This document shows positions 20,392 through 30,359 of a stretch of 64,000 nucleotides of DNA, piece by piece. The notes under the pieces were generated by a model that was not told where the DNA came from, made no database searches, and worked only from the letters and a program-made list of their open reading frames with translations. Both the position numbers and the translations under genes were made by a program. This DNA comes from Sandaracinaceae bacterium (GTDB lineage Bacteria > Myxococcota_A > Polyangia > Polyangiales > Sandaracinaceae), in the NCBI GenBank assembly GCA_040218145.1, contig JAVJQK010000105.1, positions 124,001 to 188,000 of the forward strand. The letters are read 5' to 3'. Within the stretch, counting starts at the first letter, position 1. The number at the start of each line of letters is the position of its first letter.

Positions 20392-23300
20392 TCAGAGGCG
20401 GCGTGGGGGGAGCACGGTCATCTCGCCGGGGCGGCCGAGCGGGTAGGCGATGGCGCCGAGGCCGCGGAGGTCGCCCGTCACGGTGAACGCGAGGGGGAGT
20501 GAGATCGTCTGGGTGGTGCCCGCGGCCATCGGGCTCAGGCGGAGGCGGAGGAAGCCGGGCTCGCGCGGCTCGACCGAGGCGACGGAGCTGCCGCGGCCGA
20601 TGGAGGCGAGGAGGGCGTCGGTCGCTTCCACGCCAGCCGGGAGCTGGAGATCGAGCACCGCGGCGTCGGTCTCCTCGCGCGCGGTGACGCTCAGCTCGAG
20701 CGCGGCGAGGGTGCTGCCGTCCCCGGGGTCGCCCTCGACCGCGAGGGTGAAGGGCCCGTCCTGACGCGGGGCGAAGGGCCGGTCCATCGCGGCCTCCACC
20801 CGCACGAACGCAGAGCCCTCGAGCGGCTCGACGACGACCCGGTGACCGCCCGCCCCGGTGGGGAGCGGGAGCACGGCGCGGCCGCCCTCGAGATCGAGCT
20901 CGCGACGGGACCCGTCGATCGTCACCGCCACGCGCGCGCCCTGGCCGAGCGCGCCGTAGCTGCCGGCGGCGAGCATCCAGAAGAGCGCCTCGCCGCCCGC
21001 CCGCTGCGCGACGTGATCGCGCGCGAGCCCGCCCCGGAGGAGCCGGGCCGAGAGCGCGGCGTCGCCCACCTGGTGCGCGGCCACGGCCAGGGCCAGGGTC
21101 GCGGCGAGAGACTCGGCGGCGTGGTCCATGCGCTCGGAGGGAACGACGCGCGCCCCGCCGTCCGAGGTGTCCCGGAGGTGGGCGGCCGCGCGCTCGAGCA
21201 TGGCGCGCCCGTACGCGTCGCGCGGATCGGCGAGGAGCAGCGCGGCCGCGGCGCGGGCGAGCAGGGTCGGCTCCTCGGGGTGAGCGCGGAGAGTGCGCCG
21301 CAGGCCGCGCTGCAGCTGGCTCGCGAGCTGCGCGAGCGGGTCACCGCCGCCGTTCACGGCCGGCACGCCGCCCGCCGCGAGCGCCCCGAGGGTGGCCGAG
21401 GCGGTGCGCACCGCGTCCGGGTCGGGCAACGGGAGCGACGCGTGGCGCGGCATCGTGACGCGGATCCGGCTCAAGGCGGCGCGCGCGTCCTCGTCGTGCG
21501 GATCGGCCCCGGCCCACGCGACCGCCGCGGCCGCGCTCGACAGGAGCGGGAGGCGACCCTGGACGAGCCCGTTCGGATCCTGCGCCCGCAGGAGGCGAGA
21601 CCACAGCGCCGGGTCCGAGCGCCGACCGGCGAGCGCGTTCGAGAAGGCCACCAGCGCCGGATCGTCCTCGCGCGCGTCGGCGAGGTCCGGGTCGGCCGCG
21701 AGCGCGTCGGGGGCGAGCAGGACCACGCGGCCGCTCGCGCGGCGGGCGTCGCTCGGGACCGTCAGCGAGAGGCGCCAGGGCCGGTCGCGGACCAGGCCCG
21801 CGCTGCGCAACCGCAAGGGGTGATCCCCCGTCACCACGCGGGTGGGCCAGCGCGCGCTCCGCACGGCGGCGCCGTCGGGGCCGAGGAACGCGAGCGACAG
21901 CGCCCCGCGGCCGGGGTCCCGCTCGGGGGCGATGGAGACGGAGAAGGTCGTCGCCTCGCCCGCCCGCAGCACCAGCTCGTCGGGCGCGTCGGCGCGCAGG
22001 CGGCGCCCGCTCGCCTCGAGCCGCACGGGCTGAGCGCGGTCGGTGACGTTGGTGACGACGACGTCGAGGGACACGTCCTCGCCCGCGCGCAGGCGCAGGG
22101 TCTCGGTCACCGGGCTCTCGACGATGAGGGGTGAGCCGGCCAGCGCGGAGGCGACGTCGGTCGCGCCCCAGCCCGCGTCGGTGAACGCGACGGCCACCGC
22201 GCCCCAGGTGCGCGGCTCCTCGTCGAAGCTGAGCCGCACCTCGCCGCCGGTGGCCGGCAGACGCACCAGCTCGCCCCCCGCGCCGTCCCCGGGGTGCGCG
22301 GGGCGACGCAACGCGAGCGGATCCGCGGGCGGCTCGAACACGCTCGGCAGCGAGCCCCAGAGCTGGGCCGCGAGCTGGGCGGCGGGCGCGCTGGACTGCG
22401 AGGGCACTCCTCCTGCGCGGGCCTGTGGCTCGACCTGCTGGAGCAGCTCCACGCTCGCCCGGCCGAGCTCCATGCCCTCGAGCCGGGCCACGAGCAGGTC
22501 CTCGCCCACCGCCTCGGCGTAGGGCGTGCCGCTCCGCAGGATGCGCCGCGTCGGGTCGACGAAGTCGTCGCCGCTCCCGTACCGGCCGTCGGGCCCGGCG
22601 CTGATCAGCTCCCAGGATCCGAGCGGGTCGACGAAGCCGAAGCGCGAGCTGCCGCGGGCCGGCACGAGCCGGAAGGGGCGGCCCCAGCCGTCGACGAGCA
22701 TCTGCTGGGAGACGGCGCCGACGCCCGGGACGGGCTGGCCCATGAGCTGACGCATCCACTCGGAGGGATCGCCGAGCCGACTCCAGGGCAGGTCGAAGCC
22801 GTGCTGCTGCACGAAGAAGCGGAGCGCGAGCAGGAGCCGGAAGAGCCGCTCCCGGGTGATGCGCCGCGCGACGTTGTCGTAGCTGAGCTGCGGATCGAAG
22901 CGCTGGAGCTGCTCGATGGTGAGCGGGTCGCCGCCGAGCCCGGTCGCGCCGGCCGAGCCGAGCGAGCCGCTCTCCGCCACCGACTCGAGGATCTGCCCGT
23001 TGAAGGTGAAGCCGCGCGGGCCCTGCACGGCCACGTCCTCGGTGCGCTCGGGGATCGACGCGGCGACGTACTGCTCCAGGGCGCGGAAGATCAGCGCGAG
23101 CCGGCCGGTCACGAAGCGCGCGCGGGTACGCCACGGATCGTTGAGCAGCCCCTCCTGCTCGGGGTTCGCGGGCGCGGGCACGGCGACCGGGCGCCCGGCG
23201 CGCAGCACGGTGGGCGCCGCGACGTCGGGCGTGGTCCGCGCGGCGAGGGCGGCGAGCAGGAGCGGCGCGCGGGCGCTGCCGAGATCGCGTCGCAGATCGC

Positions 23301-25077
23301 CGAGCGGGTGGCCGCGCTCGAGGCGCGCCGCGAGCGCGCGGGCCTCGTCGACCGACGCCGCGACCACGTACGCGCTGCGGGTCCCAGCCGCGCCGCCGAA
23401 GCGGAGACGCGTCGTGCCGTCGGGGTCCAGCTCCGCGTCGACGGTGGCGGGCTCCGCGGGCAGCACGAGCACGCTGGTGGAGCCCCCGCGCGCGACCACG
23501 CGGGTGTCGCCCACGAGCACCCGCGCGCGCACGGTGAGAACGCCGCTCGCGTCCTCGGGCAGGGCGATCTGCGCGCCGCGCTGGTTGGGCGCGAGCAGGG
23601 CATGGGCGATCGCGTGGGGACCGTTCAGGACGGAGAGCGCGACGGGGGCGCGCGCCGCGCCGCGGACCCGCGCGACCTCGACCTCGAGCGACCCGCCGCT
23701 CGTCACGACCGGCTGCGCCACGCGCACCCGGGCCGCCGCGTCCGGATCGAGCGGGAGGCACGCGCTCGCCTCGGCGCCGCCCGCCACCTGATACGTGATG
23801 GCGGTCGCGGTCTCGCCCCCGCAGCGGTCGCGCGTGGCGTCCGGCGCGCCGGGCAGATCCACGTCGAAGGTGGCGACGCCGTCCTCGTCGGTGCTGCCGC
23901 GGAGGTCGCCGGCCGCCAGGCGCACGCCGGTCATTCGCACCGGCACGCCGGCGCCGGCCGGGCGGCCGTCGGGGCCGACGACGCGGATCCACACGCGCCC
24001 GCCGAGCTCCGGGCTCAGGGCCCCGCCTTCGACCGCGAGCGCGGCGGCGTGCTCGTCGGCCGCGACGCGGATCGTCGCGGCGCCGCTCGCCTGCCCCCAG
24101 CCCTCGCGCGAGGCGACGACGGTGACGGCCACGTCGCGGACGCCGCTCGGCATCGCGGGCGCGCGCCAGGCGAGCTGGGCGTGCCCGCGGGCGTCGGTCC
24201 GGGCGAAGCGGTCCGGGTCTTCGCGGCGCGCGCCGCCGAGGGTGACGGTGGCGCCCTCGATCGGGCGGCCGTTGCCGCTCCGGACCACGACCTCGAGCGG
24301 GACGCGCTGGCCGGGCCGCACGAGCGCGGCTTCTGGCGCCACGGCCACGAGGAGCGGCGGGCCGCTCGGCTCGGTGACCTGCGCGCCCGCGTTCGCGCGG
24401 ACCGGGTGATCGTCGGCGCCCGCGCGCGCCTCGACGCGGACGGGGCCGCCGACGTCGTCGGGCACGCGGAAGGTGTGGGCGAAGAGCCCGGCCTCGTCCG
24501 TGGTCACGCTCGCCGGCGCGTCGACGGGGCGACCCGCCGCGTCACGCAAGGTGAGCTGCACGGCCTGCGACGCGAGCGGGCGCGCCGAGGCGGCGACCGA
24601 GAGGCGCCCGAACACGCGGAGCGGTCCGTCGGGCGCGACCTCGGTGCGCGCGACGTGCACCTCGATCGCCTCCTTGGGCGTCACCTGCACCGGCAGCTCG
24701 AAGCGGCGCTGCACGTCGCCCGCGCTGACCACGCGGATCACGACCAGGAAGCCGTCGGGCGCGTCGCCGGGGATGGGCAGCACGAGCTCCGCGCGTCCGA
24801 ACGCGTCGGTCTGGAACGAGCGCTCCTCGGTCTGCGCGAGGCTGGTCGCGACGTGGACGGTCGCGCCGGGGGCCGGCCGCAGGTCGCTCAGACCCAGGAC
24901 GTCGTACGCGGTGACGAGCCAGCGGATGTCGCCGCCGCGCGGGGCCGAGGTGGCGCCGTCGATGGCGAGCTCCACGCCGCTGACGCTGCCCTGCCGGATG
25001 CGGATCCGCGCGGACTGCGCGTCGGCGACGCTGGTGAGCAGCAGCAGAGTCACGAGGGTGTAAGTGAGCTTGTGCAT
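20392..25077 (-). CDS. Macroglobulin-like exported protein with GspG-like insert (paralogue B)
   Basis: 1561 aa. Signal peptide LTYTLVTLLLLTSVADA at residues 4-20; GGGGGAGGG lies 7 nt before the ATG. The N-terminal 640 residues are serial Ig/MG-type beta domains (phrases such as RPVDAPASVTTDEAGLFAHTF and GRPIEGATVTL). Near residues 790-845 a segment DGWGRPF...SAGPDGRYGSGDD copies the calcium-binding end of GspG major pseudopilins. Residues about 950-1130 match an alpha-2-macroglobulin MG7-like region (RTWGAVAVAFTDAGWGATDV), followed by an alpha-helical TED-like region without the thioester CxEQ. It starts 3 bp after its larger paralogue, in one operon. It probably acts in the periplasm or outside the cell. 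Confidence 0.72.
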   Translation of the reverse strand: MHKLTYTLVTLLLLTSVADAQSARIRIRQGSVSGVELAIDGATSAPRGGDIRWLVTAYDVLGLSDLRPAPGATVHVATSLAQTEERSFQTDAFGRAELVLPIPGDAPDGFLVVIRVVSAGDVQRRFELPVQVTPKEAIEVHVARTEVAPDGPLRVFGRLSVAASARPLASQAVQLTLRDAAGRPVDAPASVTTDEAGLFAHTFRVPDDVGGPVRVEARAGADDHPVRANAGAQVTEPSGPPLLVAVAPEAALVRPGQRVPLEVVVRSGNGRPIEGATVTLGGARREDPDRFARTDARGHAQLAWRAPAMPSGVRDVAVTVVASREGWGQASGAATIRVAADEHAAALAVEGGALSPELGGRVWIRVVGPDGRPAGAGVPVRMTGVRLAAGDLRGSTDEDGVATFDVDLPGAPDATRDRCGGETATAITYQVAGGAEASACLPLDPDAAARVRVAQPVVTSGGSLEVEVARVRGAARAPVALSVLNGPHAIAHALLAPNQRGAQIALPEDASGVLTVRARVLVGDTRVVARGGSTSVLVLPAEPATVDAELDPDGTTRLRFGGAAGTRSAYVVAASVDEARALAARLERGHPLGDLRRDLGSARAPLLLAALAARTTPDVAAPTVLRAGRPVAVPAPANPEQEGLLNDPWRTRARFVTGRLALIFRALEQYVAASIPERTEDVAVQGPRGFTFNGQILESVAESGSLGSAGATGLGGDPLTIEQLQRFDPQLSYDNVARRITRERLFRLLLALRFFVQQHGFDLPWSRLGDPSEWMRQLMGQPVPGVGAVSQQMLVDGWGRPFRLVPARGSSRFGFVDPLGSWELISAGPDGRYGSGDDFVDPTRRILRSGTPYAEAVGEDLLVARLEGMELGRASVELLQQVEPQARAGGVPSQSSAPAAQLAAQLWGSLPSVFEPPADPLALRRPAHPGDGAGGELVRLPATGGEVRLSFDEEPRTWGAVAVAFTDAGWGATDVASALAGSPLIVESPVTETLRLRAGEDVSLDVVVTNVTDRAQPVRLEASGRRLRADAPDELVLRAGEATTFSVSIAPERDPGRGALSLAFLGPDGAAVRSARWPTRVVTGDHPLRLRSAGLVRDRPWRLSLTVPSDARRASGRVVLLAPDALAADPDLADAREDDPALVAFSNALAGRRSDPALWSRLLRAQDPNGLVQGRLPLLSSAAAAVAWAGADPHDEDARAALSRIRVTMPRHASLPLPDPDAVRTASATLGALAAGGVPAVNGGGDPLAQLASQLQRGLRRTLRAHPEEPTLLARAAAALLLADPRDAYGRAMLERAAAHLRDTSDGGARVVPSERMDHAAESLAATLALAVAAHQVGDAALSARLLRGGLARDHVAQRAGGEALFWMLAAGSYGALGQGARVAVTIDGSRRELDLEGGRAVLPLPTGAGGHRVVVEPLEGSAFVRVEAAMDRPFAPRQDGPFTLAVEGDPGDGSTLAALELSVTAREETDAAVLDLQLPAGVEATDALLASIGRGSSVASVEPREPGFLRLRLSPMAAGTTQTISLPLAFTVTGDLRGLGAIAYPLGRPGEMTVLPPRRL

Positions 25078-25080
25078 GGT

Positions 25081-28000
25081 TCAGCCCTCCCCCGGCACGA
25101 GGCGCTCGAGGAGTGGGATGGGTGGCGGCAGGCTGGGGGGATCGTCGGACTGCTCCATGTCGGGCGCGTCCGGCTCGGGGCCCTCGTCGGGCAGCTCCAC
25201 GGCGCGTGACGGGAGCACGCTGACCGGCAGGACCTCGGCCGTGTCGGGGCCGAGCGCGTCGTAGACCACGGCGCCGAGCCCGCGGAGGGTGCCGCCGACC
25301 GACCAGCGCACGGGCAGCGGCAGGCGCACCCACGCGGCGGGCGCGAGGGGGCGGAGCGGCAGGATGAGGGTGCGGCCCTCCTGATGCGCCTGACCCGCGA
25401 GGTAGCCGGCGAGGGCCTCGCGGGTCGGCTCGTCGAGCTCCGCGCCGGCGGGCAGCTCGATCTCGACGATCGGCCGGGTGAGGATGCGCGGCCCACGGTT
25501 CTGCACGCGGAGCGCGACGCCGGAGCGGGTGTCGCGCGCGCCGAGCTCGCCTTCGATCTCGAGCGCGATCGGCGCGCGGCGACGCGGCGCGGCGTCCCAC
25601 GGCAGGCCGTAGCTCAGCGCGAGGTGCGCGAGCGCGACCGCGCCATCGGGCAGGGTCACGGTGAGGGTGTGCGCGCCGGGCTCGCCGAGCCGCTCGAGCA
25701 CGGCGAGGGTGACCGCGCCCTCGCTCGTCGTCTCGACGGGGCGGCCGTCGAGCGCGATCTCGGCTTCGCTCACCCCGGGCGCGAGCCGGCCGGCCGCGGC
25801 GCTCGCGAGCGCCAGCTCCACGCCCTGGAACCAGGGAGGGGGGAGGATGTCGCCGCGCAGGTCGCCCCGGACGTCGATGGGCCGCGGCGCGGTGAGCTGC
25901 ATGTCCACGAGGCTGCGCACGAGCGCGAGGGCCTCGCCGCGTTGACCCAGCGCGAGGCGGGCCAGGGCGAGGAGCGCGGTCGGCTGGGCGCGCGGCTCGT
26001 GCCCGCGCTCGGCCTCGGGCTCCACCCACGCCATGTCGCCGACGCGGATCACGTGCCGCTCGGCGCGGCGCGCCATCTCCACCGCCCGGTCGCGGTCCTG
26101 GCCGTCGAGCGCGAGCGCGGCGGCGGCGCGGGCCCAGACGAGCGGGGCGTCGGTCGCGCTCGCGGCGTGGCCGGAGGCGATCTGGCGCAGGCGGCGCCGG
26201 GTGCGCGTGAGGTCCTCACGCAGGGCGGGCCGACGCGCCGCGTCGATGGGCGAGAGCGCGAGGAGCAACCAGGCGGGCTCGTCGCCGAACGCCTCGGGCT
26301 GCATGGTGCGCATCGCCTCTTCGGCCGGGAGCCGCTGGCTGACCGAGCGGAGCGCGCGCGCGGCGTCCTCGTCGTTCACCCGGTCGTCGCCCCAGAGCGC
26401 GGCCAGGGCCAGGGCGCTGCGGAGCGGGTCGCGCAGCCGCTCGCGCTCGTGATCTTCGTAGCTCACCCACTGGAGCGCGGTCTCCTCGACCGCCTCCGGC
26501 AGCCCCTGGCCGGCCATCGTGAACGCCCAGCCCGCCCAGAGCGGGTCGCCCGTGGTCGGGTCGCCGAAGAGGTGCGCGCCGACCGTGAGCCGGAGCTGCC
26601 CCGGGCCGCGCGCGCTCGCCTCGTCGGGCACCTCGATCTCGATCGTCTGCGCGCCCTCCATCAGGCGGGTCCGCCGGTCGCGGGCCGTGCGCGCGTCGGC
26701 GAGCACACGGATCGGGCGGCGGACCGCGTCGAGCGGCGCGCCCTCGTCGCGGGCCACGCTGACCACCAGCGCGCCCTCGCCTTCACCCGTGAAGCGGATC
26801 TGCGCGACCACCTCGCGCGCCTCGTTGGCGGGCAGCTCGGTCGGCTGTGGCTCCGGGGTGGGGAACTGCAAGTCGCCTTCGGCCTCGATCAACAGGCGCA
26901 CCTGGATCGGCGCGTCGGTCCGGTTCTCGATGCGGATGGGGAGGCGCATCACGTCGCCCGCGGTGGCGGTCTCGGGGATCGGCGCGTCGATGAGCACCTC
27001 CTGGTCGACCGAGAGCCGCCCCATCGCGCTCGTGGTCCAGCCGGTCGCGGTCCAGGCGATGGCCTCGAGCCGGTAGGTGGTGAGCGCGTCGGCGAGGGGG
27101 ACCTCGACCGTGGCCGCGCCGCCCTCGAGCGGGACCTGACCGACGTAGAAGAGAGTCGCCGGGAAGTCCTCGCGGATCAGCGCGCCCATCGCCTGCGCGC
27201 GGGTGTCGGCCTCGTCGCCGTCCTCGTCGTCGCTCATCCGCGCGTCGAGCTCGAACGCCGCCTCCTCCTCGGGCATCGCCTCGTCCGCGGCCGGGCGGCG
27301 CCTCGCGCGGCTCGGCGCGGGCGCCGCCGCCTGCAGACCGCCGAAGCTCCCGGCGCTGCCGCCGCCGCCCTCGGCCGTGGCATCGAAGGCAGCCCGGACT
27401 TGGATGTTCTGCGCGACCATGTCGTCCGAGAGCTCGCTCCCCGAGGACGACACCGGACCCTGCTGCTGCTCCTCGTAGGCCGCGAGCGAGAGCCGGTCGT
27501 AGGCCTGCGACATGCGCGTGAGCACGTGGGACGCGGGGGCCAGCGCGGCGAAGCGACGCATGAGCTGCTCCTCGCCGCTCGAGACCGCGTAGGGCGTGCC
27601 TTCGGGCACCGCGCGCGCGAAGGGATCCTTCACGTCGTCTGCGCTGCCGAGCCGGCCGTCGGCGCCGGGCGAGGCGAGCTCCCAGTCGAGGGCTCGCTCG
27701 CTGAGCGCGATCGCCGGCCGCCCGCTGACGCGGCGGAAGACGTAGGCGTTGCCCCAGGGGTCGACGAGATCGCTCGGGGGCACCATGCCGAGCTGCACCA
27801 GGGTGCCGAGCCAGCGCTCGGGCGGGAGGTTCGCGCTCGCCCGCTGCGCGTCGCGGTTGTCGGGATCGGTCAGCCGGAGCAGCGCGAGCAAGAGCCGCGA
27901 CAGCCGCTCGCGGGCCACGCGCCGCGCCACCGTCTCGAAGGAGAAGCCCGGGTCGGCCCGCTCGATCATCGCCACCGTGATCGGCTCGCCCCCGAGGGTG

Positions 28001-30255
28001 CGCGCGTAGGTGTCCGAGAGCTGACGCGCGGCGATGAGGTGCGCGATCACGTCCGGGTGGAAGCCCCGCCCGCTCACGATCGGCGCGCGGTCCGCCGCGT
28101 CGGGGCCCATCGCGCGGACCGCCTGCTCGAGCACGCGCTCGATCGGCGCGAGCCCGCGGCGGAGCATCTCCTCCCGGAGCGCGACCGGATCCCGGAGCAC
28201 GCCGCGGCCCATCTGTCGGCCCGGCGAGTAGGCGCCGTGACGCGACGAGCGCCAGTAGGGCGGCTCGAGCGGCGCGGGCGCGGGCGGCTCGGGATCGATC
28301 GAGAGCATGCCGCTCAGCGAGGCGCGGAGGAGCCGCGCGTTCACCTCGTCGGCCGGCTGCTGCGCCGCCTCGTGCAGCGCGCCCGACATCCAGCGCAGAT
28401 CCCACGGACCCTCGCCGCCGTGCGCGGCCTCGTCCCGCACCAGGAGCGCAGCCCACGCGGGGTCGCTCGCCGCCGTCGCCTGCAGGCCCACGCGGGCCGT
28501 CTCGCGCACGAGGTAGCGCTCGCGCTCGGGCGCGACCTGCAGCCCGAACGCGCCGCGGGGGCGCACGATCACCGCGTCGAGCGCGCCGACCCCGAAGGCC
28601 ACCGCGCCCGGCTCGTCGGGCTGCTCGCTCGTGTTGTCGAGCCGCGCGGCGCGGGCCCGCACGTGCACCACGCCGACGAGATCCGCCGGCAGGTCCAGCG
28701 TGCCGCGGCTCGCGCGCCCGTCGACCCAGGCGAACGCGACGGCGCGCCCCGAGAAGAGCGCCTCGATCAGCACGGGTCGGCCGCGCACGGAGGGGCGCCG
28801 CGTGACCTCGACCTCGAGCGCCGCGCCCGCGTCCACGATGGGCGCGCCCACGACCGCGGCGTTGAGCTCCGCGTCGCCGCTGACCTGCGCGCACACCCGC
28901 GAGACGCGCGGCGGATCCGTCTGGACCTCGACCTCGAAGGTCGTCGCCACCTGCCCCGCGCAGCTCCCGCCGTTCATGCGCGCGGCCGCGCCGCGGGGGA
29001 GCGTCATCGTGACCTCGGCGAAGCCCTTCGCGTCCACGCGCGCGGTCTGGCTCCCGCCGCGCAGCCCGGGCCCGCGCACCTCCACCTCGGTGCCCTCCCG
29101 GAGCGGCCTCCCGCGCGGATCGCTGACGCTGAGGTAGACCGTGGACGGAACCTCGGGCACGAGCGCGCCTCCGCGCGGGGTCGCGCTGACGATCACCGGG
29201 GTGCGCGCCATCAGGTAGGTGCGCTGCACGGTGAGGGTGCCGTGGGCCGCGTGCACCACGCGCGCGACCATCGTCTGGGTGCTGACCTCGCCGCTCAGGA
29301 AGGCGGGCGCGGTGACCTCGAAGGCGGCCGCGCCGTCCCGACCCGTCGTGAGCGTCAGCGGCTGCGCGCCCGGCTGCACCCGCAGCTCCACGTGGGCGCC
29401 GCGCACGGGCGTGCCGCTCGGGGTGCGCGCCACCACCCGCCCGCGGAGCGTGCCGCCGGGCCCCACCAGCGCCACGCCGTCGTCGTCGGCGCCGCGCAGG
29501 CTGATCTCCGCGAGCAGTCGCTCCACCGTGCGCTCCCACACCTGCACGCCGCGCTGGGCCGTGACGCCGGGCGCGTCGAGCAGCTCCGCCTGGACGCGGT
29601 AGGGCCCCGGCTCCGCGCTCTCGGGCAGCGTGAGGCTCGGGTGCACCACGCCGCTCGGCCCCGTGGTCTCCTCGGCCGTGGCGAGCGGCTGCCCGCGCAT
29701 GTCGAAGAGGGTCAGCTTCACGCGCCGCCCGCTCAGGGGCGCCGGGTTCCGCTCGCCGCGCACGCGGAGCCAGGTCCGCACGTCTTCGCCTGGCTGGTAG
29801 CGGTTCCGGTCCGTCAGGAGATCGAGGGCGAGATCCGAGCGGGTGTGGAGCGGGAAATGAAAGCGCCGGCCCGGCTGTCCGGAGCGATGCACGACGAGCT
29901 CGAGCCGGGAGTCGGCGAGCGCCTCGGCGGGGAGATCGATCGCCACCGTGAAGCGCCCGCCCGCCTCCGTCCGCGCCTGCGCGCGGCCGTAGGTGCGGCG
30001 CGTGCGGCCGTCGCGCGCGGTGATCTCCACGTCGACCTCGAGCCCGGCGCGGGGGCGGAGGTCGGCGAGGCCGTTCACCTCGTAGCCCACGCCGGTCAGC
30101 GTCAGCGCGTGGCCCCGCTCGCCGTGCGTGGCCCCCGTGAGGGCCAGCTCGTAACCGGCGGGCGCGCCCGACGCAGTGGGCTCGGCGTGCTGGGCGTGTG
30201 CGGTGATAGAGAGCGCGCTCAGCGCGGCGAACGTGACGAAGCCTCTCAAATCCAT
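25081..30255 (-). CDS. Macroglobulin-like exported protein with GspG-like insert (paralogue A)
   Basis: 1724 aa with an N-terminal signal (FVTFAALSALSITAHA). MG2-like YQPGEDVRTWLRVRG occurs near residue 151 and further MG domains follow. A GspG-like DPWGNAYVFRR...GADGRLGSADD lies near 825-870. A low-complexity acidic/Gln/Gly stretch covers about 930-1025, in the place of the protease bait region, followed by FPATLFYVGQVPLEGG (MG7) near 1030. The TED-like helical domain near 1190-1450 lacks CxEQ, so no thioester trap is expected. The C-terminal GTLRGLGAVVYDALG block is shared with paralogue B. The ATG abuts GGGGAG with almost no spacing, unusual for Shine-Dalgarno use. Bacterial relatives are periplasmic protease traps; here an inhibitor or scaffold role is inferred. 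Confidence 0.75.
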   Translation of the reverse strand: MDLRGFVTFAALSALSITAHAQHAEPTASGAPAGYELALTGATHGERGHALTLTGVGYEVNGLADLRPRAGLEVDVEITARDGRTRRTYGRAQARTEAGGRFTVAIDLPAEALADSRLELVVHRSGQPGRRFHFPLHTRSDLALDLLTDRNRYQPGEDVRTWLRVRGERNPAPLSGRRVKLTLFDMRGQPLATAEETTGPSGVVHPSLTLPESAEPGPYRVQAELLDAPGVTAQRGVQVWERTVERLLAEISLRGADDDGVALVGPGGTLRGRVVARTPSGTPVRGAHVELRVQPGAQPLTLTTGRDGAAAFEVTAPAFLSGEVSTQTMVARVVHAAHGTLTVQRTYLMARTPVIVSATPRGGALVPEVPSTVYLSVSDPRGRPLREGTEVEVRGPGLRGGSQTARVDAKGFAEVTMTLPRGAAARMNGGSCAGQVATTFEVEVQTDPPRVSRVCAQVSGDAELNAAVVGAPIVDAGAALEVEVTRRPSVRGRPVLIEALFSGRAVAFAWVDGRASRGTLDLPADLVGVVHVRARAARLDNTSEQPDEPGAVAFGVGALDAVIVRPRGAFGLQVAPERERYLVRETARVGLQATAASDPAWAALLVRDEAAHGGEGPWDLRWMSGALHEAAQQPADEVNARLLRASLSGMLSIDPEPPAPAPLEPPYWRSSRHGAYSPGRQMGRGVLRDPVALREEMLRRGLAPIERVLEQAVRAMGPDAADRAPIVSGRGFHPDVIAHLIAARQLSDTYARTLGGEPITVAMIERADPGFSFETVARRVARERLSRLLLALLRLTDPDNRDAQRASANLPPERWLGTLVQLGMVPPSDLVDPWGNAYVFRRVSGRPAIALSERALDWELASPGADGRLGSADDVKDPFARAVPEGTPYAVSSGEEQLMRRFAALAPASHVLTRMSQAYDRLSLAAYEEQQQGPVSSSGSELSDDMVAQNIQVRAAFDATAEGGGGSAGSFGGLQAAAPAPSRARRRPAADEAMPEEEAAFELDARMSDDEDGDEADTRAQAMGALIREDFPATLFYVGQVPLEGGAATVEVPLADALTTYRLEAIAWTATGWTTSAMGRLSVDQEVLIDAPIPETATAGDVMRLPIRIENRTDAPIQVRLLIEAEGDLQFPTPEPQPTELPANEAREVVAQIRFTGEGEGALVVSVARDEGAPLDAVRRPIRVLADARTARDRRTRLMEGAQTIEIEVPDEASARGPGQLRLTVGAHLFGDPTTGDPLWAGWAFTMAGQGLPEAVEETALQWVSYEDHERERLRDPLRSALALAALWGDDRVNDEDAARALRSVSQRLPAEEAMRTMQPEAFGDEPAWLLLALSPIDAARRPALREDLTRTRRRLRQIASGHAASATDAPLVWARAAAALALDGQDRDRAVEMARRAERHVIRVGDMAWVEPEAERGHEPRAQPTALLALARLALGQRGEALALVRSLVDMQLTAPRPIDVRGDLRGDILPPPWFQGVELALASAAAGRLAPGVSEAEIALDGRPVETTSEGAVTLAVLERLGEPGAHTLTVTLPDGAVALAHLALSYGLPWDAAPRRRAPIALEIEGELGARDTRSGVALRVQNRGPRILTRPIVEIELPAGAELDEPTREALAGYLAGQAHQEGRTLILPLRPLAPAAWVRLPLPVRWSVGGTLRGLGAVVYDALGPDTAEVLPVSVLPSRAVELPDEGPEPDAPDMEQSDDPPSLPPPIPLLERLVPGEG

Positions 30256-30359
30256 CTCCCCGTGTGACGCATCGAGCCGGCTGAAGGTCTGCCGCTTCTA
30301 CCACGCGCTCCTCCTGCCCGACGGTGTGAGGATCGGCGAACGAGCTATCTTGGGACGGC

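Noticed and set aside
25384-30267. 1627-codon open frame on the plus strand opposite the macroglobulin gene
   Set aside because: It is the antisense shadow of a high-GC gene; the product is low-complexity Arg/Ala/Gly/His with no domain, and no start signal is evident.
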